Under the pieces are notes generated by a model. It was not told where the DNA came from, did not search any database, and was given only the letters and a program-made list of their open reading frames with translations. DNA of 64,000 bases from Paracoccus caeni. GTDB taxonomy: Bacteria; Pseudomonadota; Alphaproteobacteria; Rhodobacterales; Rhodobacteraceae. The translations under genes and the position numbers were made by a program. Below are positions 54,396 through 64,000 of this stretch, one piece after another. How positions within the stretch are numbered: the stretch's first letter is position 1; each line of letters starts with the position of its first letter. The DNA is taken from assembly GCF_016629665.1 (NCBI RefSeq), contig NZ_JAEPRQ010000001.1, positions 558,001-622,000 on the forward strand, written 5' to 3'.

Positions 54396-56225
54396 ATGGC
54401 TGAACAACACCAAGAACCGCATGTCTCGGATTACGAAATCCATACGCATGATTACGATGTCGTCGTCGTCGGCGCCGGTGGCGCCGGTCTGCGCGCGACC
54501 CTTGGCATGGCCGAACAGGGCCTGCGCACTGCCTGTGTGACCAAGGTTTTCCCGACCCGTTCGCATACCGTCGCGGCGCAGGGCGGCATCGCCGCATCGC
54601 TGTCGAACATGGGACCGGATAACTGGCAGTGGCATATGTATGACACGGTCAAGGGCTCGGACTGGCTGGGCGATACGGACGCGATGGAATATCTCGCCCG
54701 CGAAGCGCCGAAAGCCGTCTATGAGCTGGAACATTACGGCGTTCCGTTCAGCCGCACGGAAGAGGGCAAGATCTATCAGCGTCCCTTTGGCGGCCACACC
54801 ACCGAATTCGGCGAAGGCCCCCCGGTGCAGCGTACTTGCGCCGCTGCCGACCGGACCGGCCACGCCATTCTGCACACGCTCTATGGCCAGTCGCTGAAGG
54901 AAAAGGCCGAATTCTTCATCGAATATTTCGCGCTGGATCTGGTCATCACCGATGGCCGCTGCACCGGCGTCGTCTGCTGGAAACTGGATGACGGCACCAT
55001 CCATGTGTTCAACGCGAAGATGGTGGTTCTGGCGACCGGCGGCTATGGCCGCGCCTATTTCAGCGCCACCAGCGCCCATACCTGCACCGGCGATGGCGGC
55101 GGCATGGTTGCCCGCGCCGGTCTGCCCTTGCAGGATATGGAATTCGTGCAGTTCCACCCGACCGGCATCTATGGCTCGGGCTGCCTGATCACCGAAGGCG
55201 CGCGCGGCGAAGGCGGCTATCTGACCAACTCGGAAGGCGAGCGTTTCATGGAACGCTATGCTCCGACCTATAAGGATCTGGCCTCGCGCGATGTGGTTAG
55301 CCGCTGCATCACCATCGAAATCCGCGAAGGTCGCGGTGTTGGTCCCGAAAAGGACCACATGTATCTGAACCTGATGCACCTGCCGCCGGAAAGTCTGGCC
55401 GAGCGTCTGCCGGGGATTTCGGAATCCGCCAAGATCTTTGCAGGCGTCGATGTCACGCGCGAGCCGATCCCGATCCTGCCGACCGTTCACTATAATATGG
55501 GCGGCGTTCCCACGAACTATTGGGGTGAGGTGCTGAACCCGACCGAGGAAACCCCGGACGCGATCTTCCCCGGCCTGATGGCTGTGGGCGAGGCCGGTTG
55601 TGCCTCGGTCCATGGGGCGAACCGCCTTGGGTCGAACTCTCTGATCGACCTCGTGGTCTTTGGCCGTGCCGCCGCGATCCGCGCCGGGCAGGTCATCGAC
55701 CGCGAAAGCGTCGTTCCGGGCACCAATCAGGAAGCCGTGGACAAAATCCTGGCGCGCTTCGACAGCCTGCGCTTTGCCGATGGCAACACGTCCACGGCTG
55801 ATCTGCGCCTTGAGATGCAAAAGACCATGCAGGCCGATGCCGCCGTCTTCCGCACCGACAAGACCCTGGCCGAAGGCGTCGAGAAGATGGAGGCGATTGC
55901 GTCCAAGCTGGATGACCTGAAAGTCACCGATCGCGGGCTGATCTGGAACAGCGATCTGATGGAGACGCTGGAACTAACCAACCTGATGCCCAACGCGCTG
56001 GCCACCATCGTCGGCGCCGAGGCCCGCAAGGAAAGCCGTGGCGCGCACGCGCATGAGGACTGGCCCGAGCGGGATGACGCCAACTGGCGCAAGCACTCGC
56101 TTGCGTGGGTCGAGGGAAACAAGGTTAAACTGGCTTATCGCCCCGTCCATCTGGATCCCCTGACGAAACAGGAAGATGGCGGAATTGACCTGAAGAAAAT
56201 AGCTCCGAAGAAGAGGGTTTACTAA
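54396..56225 (+). CDS. sdhA: Succinate dehydrogenase flavoprotein subunit
   Basis: A 609-residue flavoprotein. It carries the FAD motif [20 protein letters not shown], the covalent FAD His in [12 protein letters not shown], the substrate-binding [23 protein letters not shown] and the C-terminal [11 protein letters not shown]. It oxidises succinate to fumarate. The last base of its stop is the first base of the next gene. Confidence 0.97.
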   Translation: MAEQHQEPHVSDYEIHTHDYDVVVVGAGGAGLRATLGMAEQGLRTACVTKVFPTRSHTVAAQGGIAASLSNMGPDNWQWHMYDTVKGSDWLGDTDAMEYLAREAPKAVYELEHYGVPFSRTEEGKIYQRPFGGHTTEFGEGPPVQRTCAAADRTGHAILHTLYGQSLKEKAEFFIEYFALDLVITDGRCTGVVCWKLDDGTIHVFNAKMVVLATGGYGRAYFSATSAHTCTGDGGGMVARAGLPLQDMEFVQFHPTGIYGSGCLITEGARGEGGYLTNSEGERFMERYAPTYKDLASRDVVSRCITIEIREGRGVGPEKDHMYLNLMHLPPESLAERLPGISESAKIFAGVDVTREPIPILPTVHYNMGGVPTNYWGEVLNPTEETPDAIFPGLMAVGEAGCASVHGANRLGSNSLIDLVVFGRAAAIRAGQVIDRESVVPGTNQEAVDKILARFDSLRFADGNTSTADLRLEMQKTMQADAAVFRTDKTLAEGVEKMEAIASKLDDLKVTDRGLIWNSDLMETLELTNLMPNALATIVGAEARKESRGAHAHEDWPERDDANWRKHSLAWVEGNKVKLAYRPVHLDPLTKQEDGGIDLKKIAPKKRVY

Positions 56226-56599
56226 TGCGTTTCCAGATTTTTGCGGCACTTGGCGTTGCGGCTGTGACCTTGGCGGGTTGTGCGGCACCCTATGGCGGCA
56301 TGATGGGCCGGCAACCGGCGGTGACGGCTCCTGTGCCGACGACGCCGACCGTGCTTGACGCGGCTTCGCGCGAAGTGGCGCGGAATGTGATCAACCGCGA
56401 AATGCAAAGCCGCCTGCCGGGTGCGAATGTCGCCCCCTATACGGATTGCGTGATCAACAACGCCACCACGGCCGAGATGATCGATATTGCGCAAGCCGCA
56501 CAGTCGGGCGTCGCGGGCACCGCGAACAGCGTGGCGACCATCGTGTCGCGTCCGGCCACGACCCAGTGCATCGCCGCTGCGGCGCAGACGACGGCCTGA
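56225..56599 (+). CDS. Small lipoprotein in the sdh operon
   Basis: A 124-residue protein with signal peptide and lipobox (VTLAGC). The mature part is Ala- and Thr-rich with two Cys and a helix (TVLDAASREVARNVINREMQS). The function is unknown. The ATG overlaps the sdhA stop, so it is co-translated. Confidence 0.75.
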   Translation: MRFQIFAALGVAAVTLAGCAAPYGGMMGRQPAVTAPVPTTPTVLDAASREVARNVINREMQSRLPGANVAPYTDCVINNATTAEMIDIAQAAQSGVAGTANSVATIVSRPATTQCIAAAAQTTA

Positions 56600-56602
56600 T
56601 CC

Positions 56603-56920
56603 GTGCGCGGCCTCGCAGGCATCATGCTGACCATGCCGCTGTTGCTGGCGGTTGCTGCCTGCGGTCCGGTCCCGGTCGATCAGGCCGAGCGGATATGCCT
56701 GCGCAATGCCGAACTGGCCCAGCGTCCGCGGGGCGAGGTGATCATGGGCGTGGCCGGCGGCTCCGGTTCTACCGGGGCTGTCGGCCGCGTCACGCTGGAT
56801 ATTTCCAGCGACTATCTGGCCGGGCGTGACCCGTCCGATGTGTTCAACCGTTGCGTGGTCAACCGCTCGGGTCAGATGCCGACGCGGGTTCTGGCGGATC
56901 AGCCGGGTTGGCGGGGATAA
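56603..56920 (+). CDS. Small lipoprotein in the sdh operon
   Basis: A 105-residue protein with lipobox (LAVAAC) and a Gly-rich segment (GVAGGSGSTGAVGRVTLDIS). It starts with GTG 3 nt after the preceding lipoprotein gene. The function is unknown. Confidence 0.7.
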   Translation: MRGLAGIMLTMPLLLAVAACGPVPVDQAERICLRNAELAQRPRGEVIMGVAGGSGSTGAVGRVTLDISSDYLAGRDPSDVFNRCVVNRSGQMPTRVLADQPGWRG

Positions 56921-56923
56921 GCC

Positions 56924-57778
56924 ATGGCCACGGCGGGATCAACGAAGGGCAGGGGGCGGAACAAGCGGCGCCTGATCGTCCATCTGGGCGTTCAGAAGAC
57001 CGGCAGCACCGGGATTCAGCGCCACCTGCACCGCAATGCCGCCGCCCTGGCCGACCGTCTGATCCTGCGCACCCCGGATGAAGGCTCGCCGATGCGGCCT
57101 CTTGGCCGTGCCGCCGTGCATTACAGCCTGAAGCCATCCAACGACAGCGCCACCGCTCTGGCCATCGCGTTCGAGGCGGTTCTGGCCGATCTGCCGGGCA
57201 ATGATCTTCCGGTACTGCTTAGCCACGAAAACCTTGCGGGCGCGATGCCGGGCAATGGGGGTGAGATCGCGCTTTATCCGGCGCTGCCGAACATTTTGCA
57301 GATCATCCTGAAATCCGCATCGGGCTTCAGCACCGACTTCGTGGTCTATACCCGGAATATGGCGCGCTGGAAGGCCAGCGTCTGGGCGCAGGCGGTGCGG
57401 ACCGACGGCTATACCCGGCCCGAAGATCAGTTCCTGAACGAAACCGCTGCCATGCCCGGCTGGGGCGATCTGATGCGTCGCCTGTCCGAAGTCGCAGGCT
57501 CTGACCGCGTCACCCGCTTCAAGCTGGAGGACGAGGCGCAGGACGGACATCCGGGCCGTCAGTTGCTGCGCCACGCCGGGCTGGACGATGCCAGCATCGA
57601 TGCGCTTGAGGCGCTGGACGGTCAGGCGAACCGCCGGCTGAGCCAGTCCTCGACCGAATTTCTGCGCCGCCTGAACGGGATGGCGCTGAACCCTCATGCG
57701 CGCGGCAAGGTCGTGGACCTTGTTGCCCGCAACCAACATCTGTTTACGGCCGACGCGCCGTCCGAAGGCACTCTCTGA
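56924..57778 (+). CDS. Sulfotransferase-like P-loop protein
   Basis: A 284-residue protein. Near the N-terminus, LIVHLGVQKTGSTGIQRHL fits the 5'-PSB loop of PAPS sulfotransferases (KTGST). A later DFVVYTRNMARWKASVWAQ matches the 3'-phosphate-binding region. A basic N-terminal tail precedes it. The substrate could be a polysaccharide or other acceptor. It sits between sdhA and sdhB, 3 nt after the previous gene and 12 nt before sdhB, so it is transcribed with the sdh genes. Confidence 0.8.
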   Translation: MATAGSTKGRGRNKRRLIVHLGVQKTGSTGIQRHLHRNAAALADRLILRTPDEGSPMRPLGRAAVHYSLKPSNDSATALAIAFEAVLADLPGNDLPVLLSHENLAGAMPGNGGEIALYPALPNILQIILKSASGFSTDFVVYTRNMARWKASVWAQAVRTDGYTRPEDQFLNETAAMPGWGDLMRRLSEVAGSDRVTRFKLEDEAQDGHPGRQLLRHAGLDDASIDALEALDGQANRRLSQSSTEFLRRLNGMALNPHARGKVVDLVARNQHLFTADAPSEGTL

Positions 57779-57790
57779 AAGGAGCACCCA

Positions 57791-58570
57791 ATGGTCCAGT
57801 TCACCTTGCCCAAGAACAGCAAGATCCGGGTCGGAAAGACCTGGCCCAAGCCCGAGGGTGCGACGAATGTGCGCAAGTTCAAGATTTACCGTTGGGATCC
57901 CGATACCGGTGAAAATCCGCGGCTGGACACCTATTTCATCGATCTGGACAAATGCGGCCCGATGGTTCTGGACGCGCTGATCAAGATCAAGAACGAGATC
58001 GACCCGACGCTGACCTTCCGCCGTTCCTGCCGCGAGGGGATTTGCGGTTCCTGCGCGATGAATATCGGCGGCGGCAACCATCTGGCCTGCATCTATGGCA
58101 TCGATGAGGTGAAGGGCGACATCGCCATCTATCCGCTGCCGCATATGCCGGTGGTCAAGGATCTGGTGCCGGATCTGACGCATTTCTACGCCCAGCATGC
58201 CAGCATCAACCCCTATCTGATCACCAAGACGCCCACGCCGGGCAAGGAATGGAAACAGTCGATCGAGGATCGGAAGAAGCTGGACGGGCTTTATGAATGC
58301 ATCATGTGTGCATCCTGTTCGACCTCTTGCCCCAGCTATTGGTGGAACGGCGACCGCTATCTGGGCCCGGCCGCGCTGCTGGCCGCCTATCGCTGGATCA
58401 TCGATTCACGCGACGAGGCGACGGGCGAGCGGCTGGACGAGCTTGAGGATCCCTTCAAGCTGTATCGCTGCCACACGATCATGAACTGCACCAATACCTG
58501 CCCGAAAGGGCTGAACCCCGCCAAGGCGATTGCCTCGATCAAGCATATGATGGTCGACCGGGTCGTCTGA
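57791..58570 (+). CDS. sdhB: Succinate dehydrogenase iron-sulfur subunit
   Basis: A 259-residue subunit. The [2Fe-2S] site is in [21 protein letters not shown], with the later clusters in [13 protein letters not shown] and [15 protein letters not shown]. It passes electrons from SdhA to quinone. It is the last gene of the sdh operon, and a strong terminator follows at 58596-58635. Confidence 0.97.
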   Translation: MVQFTLPKNSKIRVGKTWPKPEGATNVRKFKIYRWDPDTGENPRLDTYFIDLDKCGPMVLDALIKIKNEIDPTLTFRRSCREGICGSCAMNIGGGNHLACIYGIDEVKGDIAIYPLPHMPVVKDLVPDLTHFYAQHASINPYLITKTPTPGKEWKQSIEDRKKLDGLYECIMCASCSTSCPSYWWNGDRYLGPAALLAAYRWIIDSRDEATGERLDELEDPFKLYRCHTIMNCTNTCPKGLNPAKAIASIKHMMVDRVV

Positions 58571-58595
58571 GGTAAGGTCAGAGGATATTTTGATG

Positions 58596-58635
58596 AAGAA
58601 GAAGGGCCGGGGGTTCGCCTCCGGCCCTTCTTCTT
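58596..58635. terminator. Bidirectional terminator between sdhB and glyS
   Basis: AAGAAGAAGGGCCGG (58596-58610) pairs perfectly over 15 bp with its complement at 58621-58635 around a 10-nt loop. The last stem bases overlap the glyS stop codon. The A and T rich outer ends suit both strands. Confidence 0.85.
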
Positions 58636-60871
58636 ATCCCTCGATCCGGGTGAAATCGGCGATCTGGCGGCCTGCCTCGCGGATGCGCGACAGCAGGTTC
58701 AGCCGGTTCCGCCGCAGGACTTGGCTGTCGGTATTCACCTGCACAGCTTCGAAGAACGCATCGATCGGACCGCGCAAAGCCGCGATGGCGGACATGGCGG
58801 CGGGGAAATCCTCTGCTGCGACCGCCTGCCGGATCGCCGGTTCGGCGGTGTCCAGCGCGGCGAACAGGGCGCGTTCCTCATCGGTCTCGGCGAATTTCAC
58901 ATCGGCGCCAAAGCTGTATTCGACGCCATCCTTTTCCTCGGCCTGCCCAAGGATATTCCCGGCGCGCTTCAGCCCTTGGGTCAGGTTCTTGCCGTCCTCG
59001 GTCTTCAGCATGTCGTTCAGCGCAGTGGCGCGGCTGACCACCAGAACGAGGTCGTCATTGCCGGGCTGCGCCAGAACCGCATCGATGATATCGTGGCGGA
59101 TGCCTTGGTCGCGGAGATAGACCTTGAGGCGGTCGTGGAGGAAAGAGAGCAGGTCCATTGAGATTTTGATGGCACGATCACTTAGGATGCCTTCATCTCT
59201 GTCGCTGGCGAGTTGATCTAGAGCTTTTGAGAGAGATTCAGCTTCAAGACTGAACTTGGCAATCTTCAACTTCAGATCATCTGGAACCGGAATGCTTTTG
59301 GCGTACGAAAGAAACTCGTTTTCACGAACGCTTTTACTGACGACATGATCAATGATCGGCTTGAGTGTCATATCGCTTACAGGGAGACTTTTCTCACTTT
59401 GCAGAACAAGGCGAATGACCCCCAAAGCCGCCCGCCTAAGCGCAAACGGATCCTTCGACCCCGTGGGCTTCTCATCAATCGCCCAGAACCCGGTCAGCGT
59501 GTCGATCTTGTCAGCCAAAGCCACAGCAACAGAGACCGGCGCGGTCGGCACCTCGTCTGAAGGACCAAGCGGCGAATAGTGGTCGCGGGCGGCGTCGGCG
59601 ACGGCCTCGGGCTTGCCCGCAGCCAGCGCGTAATAGCGGCCCATCGTGCCCTGCAATTCGGGGAACTCGCCCACCATCGCGCTGCGTAGATCCAGCTTGG
59701 CGATCCGTGCCGCCTCTTCTGCCTGATTGGGGTCGGCGCCGACCAGCGGCGCGATTTCACGCGCAAGGGCGGCGATGCGGGCGATGCGGTCGGCTTGCGA
59801 TCCCAGCTTGTTGTGGAAGGTGACGGATTTCAGGCCCTCGGCCCAATGGTCCATCCCGGCCTTCGCCTCGCGCAGGTCGTTTTCATAGAAGAAGGCCGCG
59901 TCGGACAGGCGGGCGGCCAGCACGCGCTGGTTCCCGGCAAGGATCGTCGCGCCGTCATCGGGCGTGTCGATATTGGCGATGGTCACGAAACCCTCGATCC
60001 GGCCGGTCTTGGGATTGCGGGCCGAGAAGAATTTCTGATGTTCCTTCATCGAGGTTTGCAGCACCTCGGGCGGCAGGTCCAGAAAGCGATCCTCGATCAC
60101 CCCCATCAGCGGCACGGGCCATTCGACCAGCCCGGCGACCTCGGCCATCAGCCCGTCATCGGGGACGATCTCCCAGCCACGGGCAAAGGCAAGGCTTTCC
60201 GCCTCTTGCCGGATCGCCGCTTCACGCTCGGCAGGGTCCAGCATGACACGGGCGCGGCGCAGTTTGGCGGCGTAATCGTCAAAACCCGAGACGGTGAAGG
60301 CGTCGGGGGCCATGAAGCGGTGGCCGCGGGTGGTATTGCCGGTGGCGATCCCCTCGATCTCCAGCGGCACCACATTTGCGCCAGCCTCATCGGTCAGGAT
60401 GCACAGGATCGAATGCAGCGGGCGGACCCAACGCAGATTTCCCGCCCCCCAACGCATTGATTTTGCCCAAGGGAAGTCGCGGATGGTGCGGTCCAGAACC
60501 TCGGCCACGATCTCGGCGGCGGCGCGGCCCGGTTTGGTCAGCGTGGCGAACCAGACCTGACCTTTCTTGTCGTCGCGGGCTTCAAGTTGGTCCTTGCTCA
60601 ACCCGGTCGAGCGCAGAAAACCCTCCAGCGCCGCATCCGGGGCATCGGTGCGCGGGCCTTTGCGTTCCTCGCGGGTGGTGGGGCTATTGGCGCTGAGCCC
60701 CTCAATCGTCAGGGTCAGGCGGCGCGGGGTCGAGAACGCCCCGGCAGAGCCATAGGTCAGCCCGGCCTCGACCAGACCATCGGTCATCAGCTTCTTCAGA
60801 TCCTCGCGGGCGCGGGCCTGCATCCGGGCAGGGATTTCCTCGCTGAAAAGTTCGATCAGCAGATCGGGCAT
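58634..60871 (-). CDS. glyS: Glycyl-tRNA synthetase beta subunit
   Basis: A 745-residue subunit of the alpha2beta2 enzyme: [18 protein letters not shown] at the start, the GFVTIANIDTPD and GNQRVLAARLSDAAFFYENDL regions, and the C-terminal RLNLLSRIREAGRQIADFTRI. It binds and presents tRNA-Gly. About 59160-59400 (inside the catalytic-linker region SDMTLKPIIDHVVSKS...) is strikingly AT-rich (105 of 240 bases GC by hand count) though the frame stays open, which suggests a recombined segment. It overlaps the preceding gene by its ATG. Confidence 0.95.
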   Translation of the reverse strand: MPDLLIELFSEEIPARMQARAREDLKKLMTDGLVEAGLTYGSAGAFSTPRRLTLTIEGLSANSPTTREERKGPRTDAPDAALEGFLRSTGLSKDQLEARDDKKGQVWFATLTKPGRAAAEIVAEVLDRTIRDFPWAKSMRWGAGNLRWVRPLHSILCILTDEAGANVVPLEIEGIATGNTTRGHRFMAPDAFTVSGFDDYAAKLRRARVMLDPAEREAAIRQEAESLAFARGWEIVPDDGLMAEVAGLVEWPVPLMGVIEDRFLDLPPEVLQTSMKEHQKFFSARNPKTGRIEGFVTIANIDTPDDGATILAGNQRVLAARLSDAAFFYENDLREAKAGMDHWAEGLKSVTFHNKLGSQADRIARIAALAREIAPLVGADPNQAEEAARIAKLDLRSAMVGEFPELQGTMGRYYALAAGKPEAVADAARDHYSPLGPSDEVPTAPVSVAVALADKIDTLTGFWAIDEKPTGSKDPFALRRAALGVIRLVLQSEKSLPVSDMTLKPIIDHVVSKSVRENEFLSYAKSIPVPDDLKLKIAKFSLEAESLSKALDQLASDRDEGILSDRAIKISMDLLSFLHDRLKVYLRDQGIRHDIIDAVLAQPGNDDLVLVVSRATALNDMLKTEDGKNLTQGLKRAGNILGQAEEKDGVEYSFGADVKFAETDEERALFAALDTAEPAIRQAVAAEDFPAAMSAIAALRGPIDAFFEAVQVNTDSQVLRRNRLNLLSRIREAGRQIADFTRIEG

Positions 60872-61347
60872 CAGTCCATCACTCCGCGTTCCGGGGTTTT
60901 GTCATCATATTGGTGCCAGCCATAGACCCTGCCATCGGGATAGACCGCCAGGATGCGGTCCACGTCGGGCCGGATTTCGGATTGCGCCAGCCAAGCGGTC
61001 GCCGCGCCGCTTTCCAGATCGGCACCGATCTGATCGGCGTTGAAGCAATCGAACCAGCGCGGGCCGTAAAGCGGCGTTGCGCCGTCATAGGGCGTGGCAT
61101 CGGCAGGCAGGGCCGTTTCAAGCCGGGCGCAGATGCGCCAGCGAAGGGGAGAGCTGTCGGCGTCGATCCCCTGAAAGTCCTGGGTTAGCAGAGGCTTGGG
61201 GCCGGTCGCAGTCTCGATGCTGATCGATGCGGCGTCAGAGGCGGGGTCGATGCTGTCGTAGAAGTAATATTCCTGCGCATACCAGATGCCGCCACCGACA
61301 AGCAGGGCGGGAAGAATGACAGCAATGCCGACAAGTTTGCCGTTCAC
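60871..61347 (-). CDS. Membrane-anchored protein between glyQ and glyS (DUF6446-like)
   Basis: A 158-residue protein with one N-terminal membrane helix ([21 protein letters not shown]) and a periplasmic domain with two Cys ([21 protein letters not shown]). This kind of protein is common between glyQ and glyS in Rhodobacterales. The function is unknown. The GTG start at 61347 overlaps the glyQ stop, and its stop overlaps the glyS ATG, so all three are translationally coupled. Confidence 0.8.
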   Translation of the reverse strand: MNGKLVGIAVILPALLVGGGIWYAQEYYFYDSIDPASDAASISIETATGPKPLLTQDFQGIDADSSPLRWRICARLETALPADATPYDGATPLYGPRWFDCFNADQIGADLESGAATAWLAQSEIRPDVDRILAVYPDGRVYGWHQYDDKTPERGVMD

Positions 61348-62267
61348 GCCGCGTTTCCTGCGGCTTCGGTGGTCATGAACAGATCGGCACAGGCCTTGGC
61401 CAGCGTCCGCACGCGCCCGATATAGGCCTGCCGTTCGGTGACCGAGATCACGCCGCGCGCGTCGAGCAGGTTGAAGATATGGCTGGCCTTGATGCACTGG
61501 TCATAGGCCGGATGCGCCATCGGAATGCGGCGGCCGGCGCTGTCGGTCTCATCCGCGGCAAGGATGCGGGCGCATTCGGCCTCGGCGTCCTTGAAATGCT
61601 GAAACAGCATCTCGGTATCGGCCTGATCGAAGTTCCAGCGCGAATATTCCCGTTCGGTCTGGCGAAAGATGTCGCCATAGCTGAGCGGGATCGGGCTGTC
61701 CGGGTCGTTGAACGGCATATCCATGACATGCTCGACGCCCAGCACATACATCGCCAGCCGTTCCAGCCCATAGGTCAACTCGCCCGAGACGGGGCGGCAA
61801 TCATGGCCGCCGACCTGCTGGAAATAGGTGAACTGGCTAACTTCCATGCCGTCGCACCAGACCTCCCAGCCAAGGCCCCAAGCGCCAAGGGTCGGGCTTT
61901 CCCAATCATCCTCGACAAAGCGGACATCGTGGATCATCGGGTCAAGGCCGATGGCTTTCAGGCTGCCAAGGTAAAGCTCTTGCAGGTCGGGCGGGCTTGG
62001 CTTGATGATCACCTGATACTGGTAATAATGCTGCAGCCGGTTTGGGTTCTCGCCATAGCGGCCATCGGTCGGACGGCGGGACGGCTGGACATAGGCGGCG
62101 GCCCATGATTTGCCGCCAAGCGCACGAAGGGTCGTCGCCGGGTGAAAGGTGCCCGCGCCGACCTCCATGTCATAGGGCTGCAAAACGGCACAACCCTGTG
62201 CAGCCCAATAATTCTGCAGTCGCAGGATGATTTCCTGAAAGCTGCGGGGTCGGTTGGGGCTGGTCAT
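61344..62267 (-). CDS. glyQ: Glycyl-tRNA synthetase alpha subunit
   Basis: A 307-residue catalytic subunit (class II): [42 protein letters not shown], then [21 protein letters not shown] and [15 protein letters not shown]. It activates glycine with ATP. The ATG at 62267 follows AAAGGACG. The frame is open further upstream without homology. The operon is glyQ, small membrane protein, glyS. Confidence 0.96.
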   Translation of the reverse strand: MTSPNRPRSFQEIILRLQNYWAAQGCAVLQPYDMEVGAGTFHPATTLRALGGKSWAAAYVQPSRRPTDGRYGENPNRLQHYYQYQVIIKPSPPDLQELYLGSLKAIGLDPMIHDVRFVEDDWESPTLGAWGLGWEVWCDGMEVSQFTYFQQVGGHDCRPVSGELTYGLERLAMYVLGVEHVMDMPFNDPDSPIPLSYGDIFRQTEREYSRWNFDQADTEMLFQHFKDAEAECARILAADETDSAGRRIPMAHPAYDQCIKASHIFNLLDARGVISVTERQAYIGRVRTLAKACADLFMTTEAAGNAA

Positions 62268-62384
62268 CCGGGCCGTCCTTTTGCATAGATCGTTCAATGC
62301 TTGGCGCCTTCTAGGCCCGGCATCGGACAGGGTCAATAAAGGCCCGGGGGGCAAGGGACCGAAAGGCCCGAAAAGGAGACCGGA

Positions 62385-63752
62385 ATGCGGCGTTTGGCGA
62401 TTGTGGTTGTGACGACGGGTCTGGCGGCTGTGATGCCGATGGTGGGGATGGCGCAGGACGCCTTGATCCGGATCGAGGCGAAGCGCGGTATCGGCTCCGC
62501 GACCGAGGCTGCCGAGAGTTGGGGTCAGCGTTTCGACGACGTGGTGACCTTCGATCTGACGCGGGATTGGGTCGCCATCGGACTTGGTCCGCTGGACCGT
62601 GCCGAGGCCGACAGCCGCCTGTCGCAGTTGAAGCGCGCAGGCGAGGTGCCGGCAGACAGTTTTGTGGTCGAATATGAGGATGGCATGAACCTGCGCCGTA
62701 TCTCGGCCTCGGGTGAGGGCGCTGCCACGGCGGCGCCTGACGCAGTCGCAGACGATGCCGTTGCTGCGGCGGAACCCGTTGTCGCACCAGTGCCGCCCGG
62801 CCAGTTCATCCGCCTGCAGACGCTGCGCGATGAGACAGAGGCGAAGGCAGCGTTGACCACATGGCGCGAGACCTTTGAGGGTGCAGGCCTGTGGCGCGAT
62901 GCGGATGGGTTGTTCGCCGTTACGCTTGGGCCGGTTTCGGACGAGGCTGCCGCGGCATGGGTGCCGGTGTTGAAACGCGCGGATGTCCTGCCGGGCGACG
63001 CTTTCGTCTCTGGCGCTGAAGGGCTGGGCCAGCAGATTGAAGAAGGCGCGGCACCCGATCTGGCCGCGCCTCCGGCGACGCCCTTACCGATGCCGCCTTT
63101 AGAAGAGGTGCAAAGCGCCCTGCGGTGGGCCGGACTTTATCCCGGAGACATCGACGGGAAGGACGGCCCACGCACGCAGGCGGGGATTGCCGCGCAGATT
63201 GCCACGGGCCGCGCGTCCACCGATCCCGGCACCGCGATTGCCGATCTGATCGCCAGCCGGGCGAAATGGCGGGAAGATTTTGGCCTGACCACGCTGCATG
63301 ACCAACCGACAAGCCTGTCGGTCACCGCGCCGATGCATCTTCTTGAATTCGACCGAACCGAGCGGGCTTTGTCGATCTATGGCCCCAAGGACGGTTCCGG
63401 TGTGGCGATGATCCTGTTCAGCCAGCAGGGCGGCCAGCAGGAATTGCTTGATCTTTCGGGGCTTGTTACCGCGCTTGGCTGGGTGCCGAAGCCGGAACGC
63501 TCGATCCAGAACGGGCATGTCGTGCTGCAAGGCCGGAACGATGCTCATATCGGCCGGGCCGAAGGCTGGGTCCGTGATGGCTTCGCTGAAGGATACGTTC
63601 TGATCTGGCCTGCCGCAGATGCCGAAGATCAGGCGCGTATGGCCGCCGAGATGTCGGACAGCCTGAAACGCGATCAGCAACCGGCCAATGCCGAAGCCGG
63701 GCAGCCTTCTCCGGCGCAGGACAGCGGTATTCCGGGCCTCACGCAGCCGTAG
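62385..63752 (+). CDS. Periplasmic protein with peptidoglycan-binding-like domain
   Basis: A 455-residue protein with signal peptide ([19 protein letters not shown]). Two SPOR-like repeats come first, recognisable by similar ends ([49 protein letters not shown]), then a PG_binding_1-like segment ([23 protein letters not shown]). The rest is a beta-rich domain and a Pro/Gln tail. It probably binds the cell wall. The function is unknown. Confidence 0.75.
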   Translation: MRRLAIVVVTTGLAAVMPMVGMAQDALIRIEAKRGIGSATEAAESWGQRFDDVVTFDLTRDWVAIGLGPLDRAEADSRLSQLKRAGEVPADSFVVEYEDGMNLRRISASGEGAATAAPDAVADDAVAAAEPVVAPVPPGQFIRLQTLRDETEAKAALTTWRETFEGAGLWRDADGLFAVTLGPVSDEAAAAWVPVLKRADVLPGDAFVSGAEGLGQQIEEGAAPDLAAPPATPLPMPPLEEVQSALRWAGLYPGDIDGKDGPRTQAGIAAQIATGRASTDPGTAIADLIASRAKWREDFGLTTLHDQPTSLSVTAPMHLLEFDRTERALSIYGPKDGSGVAMILFSQQGGQQELLDLSGLVTALGWVPKPERSIQNGHVVLQGRNDAHIGRAEGWVRDGFAEGYVLIWPAADAEDQARMAAEMSDSLKRDQQPANAEAGQPSPAQDSGIPGLTQP

Positions 63753-63779
63753 CCTGCGAAGGTCTGGCGCAGAGCGTCT

Positions 63780-64000
63780 TCAGATTGCGACCGACAGGAT
63801 CAGCAGCAGGACCGCCGACAGGATGATCGTGCGGCGATAGATATGCAGGCCCCGTTCAATGTCCTTTGGGCCCGGATCGGGTGCCGATCCGTTGACCCAA
63901 GGCTCCTCTGCGATCTTGTCGCCATAAAGCCGTGGACCGGACAGTCGGATATGCAACGCCCCGGCCATTGCCGCTTCGGGCCAGCCTGCATTGGGCGAGC
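63780..64000 (-). CDS. cobD: Adenosylcobinamide-phosphate synthase, 3' part only
   Basis: The C-terminal 73 residues, entering from the window edge. [15 protein letters not shown] followed by [10 protein letters not shown] is a conserved motif of CobD/CbiB, which attaches aminopropanol to adenosylcobyric acid in the membrane. The end carries the last membrane helix ([16 protein letters not shown]). Full length and start lie outside the window. Confidence 0.85.
   Translation of the reverse strand, partial: SPNAGWPEAAMAGALHIRLSGPRLYGDKIAEEPWVNGSAPDPGPKDIERGLHIYRRTIILSAVLLLILSVAI

Overview
The window looks like the chromosome of a Paracoccus-like member of the Rhodobacterales (Alphaproteobacteria). 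The sequence is GC-rich. It carries gcrA, a VPLPA-type C-terminal sorting signal, ethylmalonyl-CoA pathway genes (mch and a malyl-CoA thioesterase-like gene) beside sdhCDAB, and the gene order lpd / sucB / sucA / sucD / sucC / mdh / mcl2 / mch / sdhCDAB known from Rhodobacter sphaeroides. The exact species cannot be fixed from the sequence alone.

Bases 1 to about 6.6 kb are accessory DNA. A tRNA-Leu(TAA) gene on the minus strand (6579-6662) has the last 17 nt of its 3' end, plus one flanking base, repeated perfectly at 525-542. The 6.05 kb between the two copies therefore looks like an integrated element. It holds a large uncharacterised protein, an HxlR regulator divergent from a SnoaL-like protein, an Mrr-type restriction endonuclease, a small excisionase-like HTH protein, a membrane protein and an amber-interrupted gene. 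No integrase is visible.

From 6.7 to 31 kb lie ordinary chromosomal genes: metG, TauE-type exporters, a MerR/carboxymuconolactone decarboxylase pair with a recognisable MerR-type promoter, DUF898 with an M48 protease, nudC, gcrA, an ABC-2 permease, argD and argF, a SorC-type regulator, a two-component system, and an SDR gene convergent with an adenylation-carrier-reductase (NRPS-like) enzyme. Between the sensor kinase and the SDR gene is a 0.5 kb non-coding stretch with hairpins and an intrinsic terminator, a small-RNA candidate.

From 31 to 58.6 kb lies a TCA-cycle and C2-assimilation region. The minus strand carries mdh, sucC, sucD, sucA, sucB and lpd, interspersed with lipoproteins and membrane proteins. 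The plus strand carries malyl-CoA thioesterase, NnrU, mesaconyl-CoA hydratase and sdhCDAB. Local departures from the expected layout are a 1.9 kb insertion between sucC and sucD that carries a decayed copy of the sucC tail, a 1038-residue RTX protein between sucC and mdh, a second lipoyl domain fused to SucB, and a sulfotransferase-like gene inside the sdh operon. The promoter regions of sucC and sdhC share a pair of GTGATCACA palindromes spaced exactly 21 bp apart, which suggests one common regulator of both TCA operons.

The right end carries glyQ and glyS with a small gene between them, a periplasmic peptidoglycan-binding-like protein and the 3' end of cobD.
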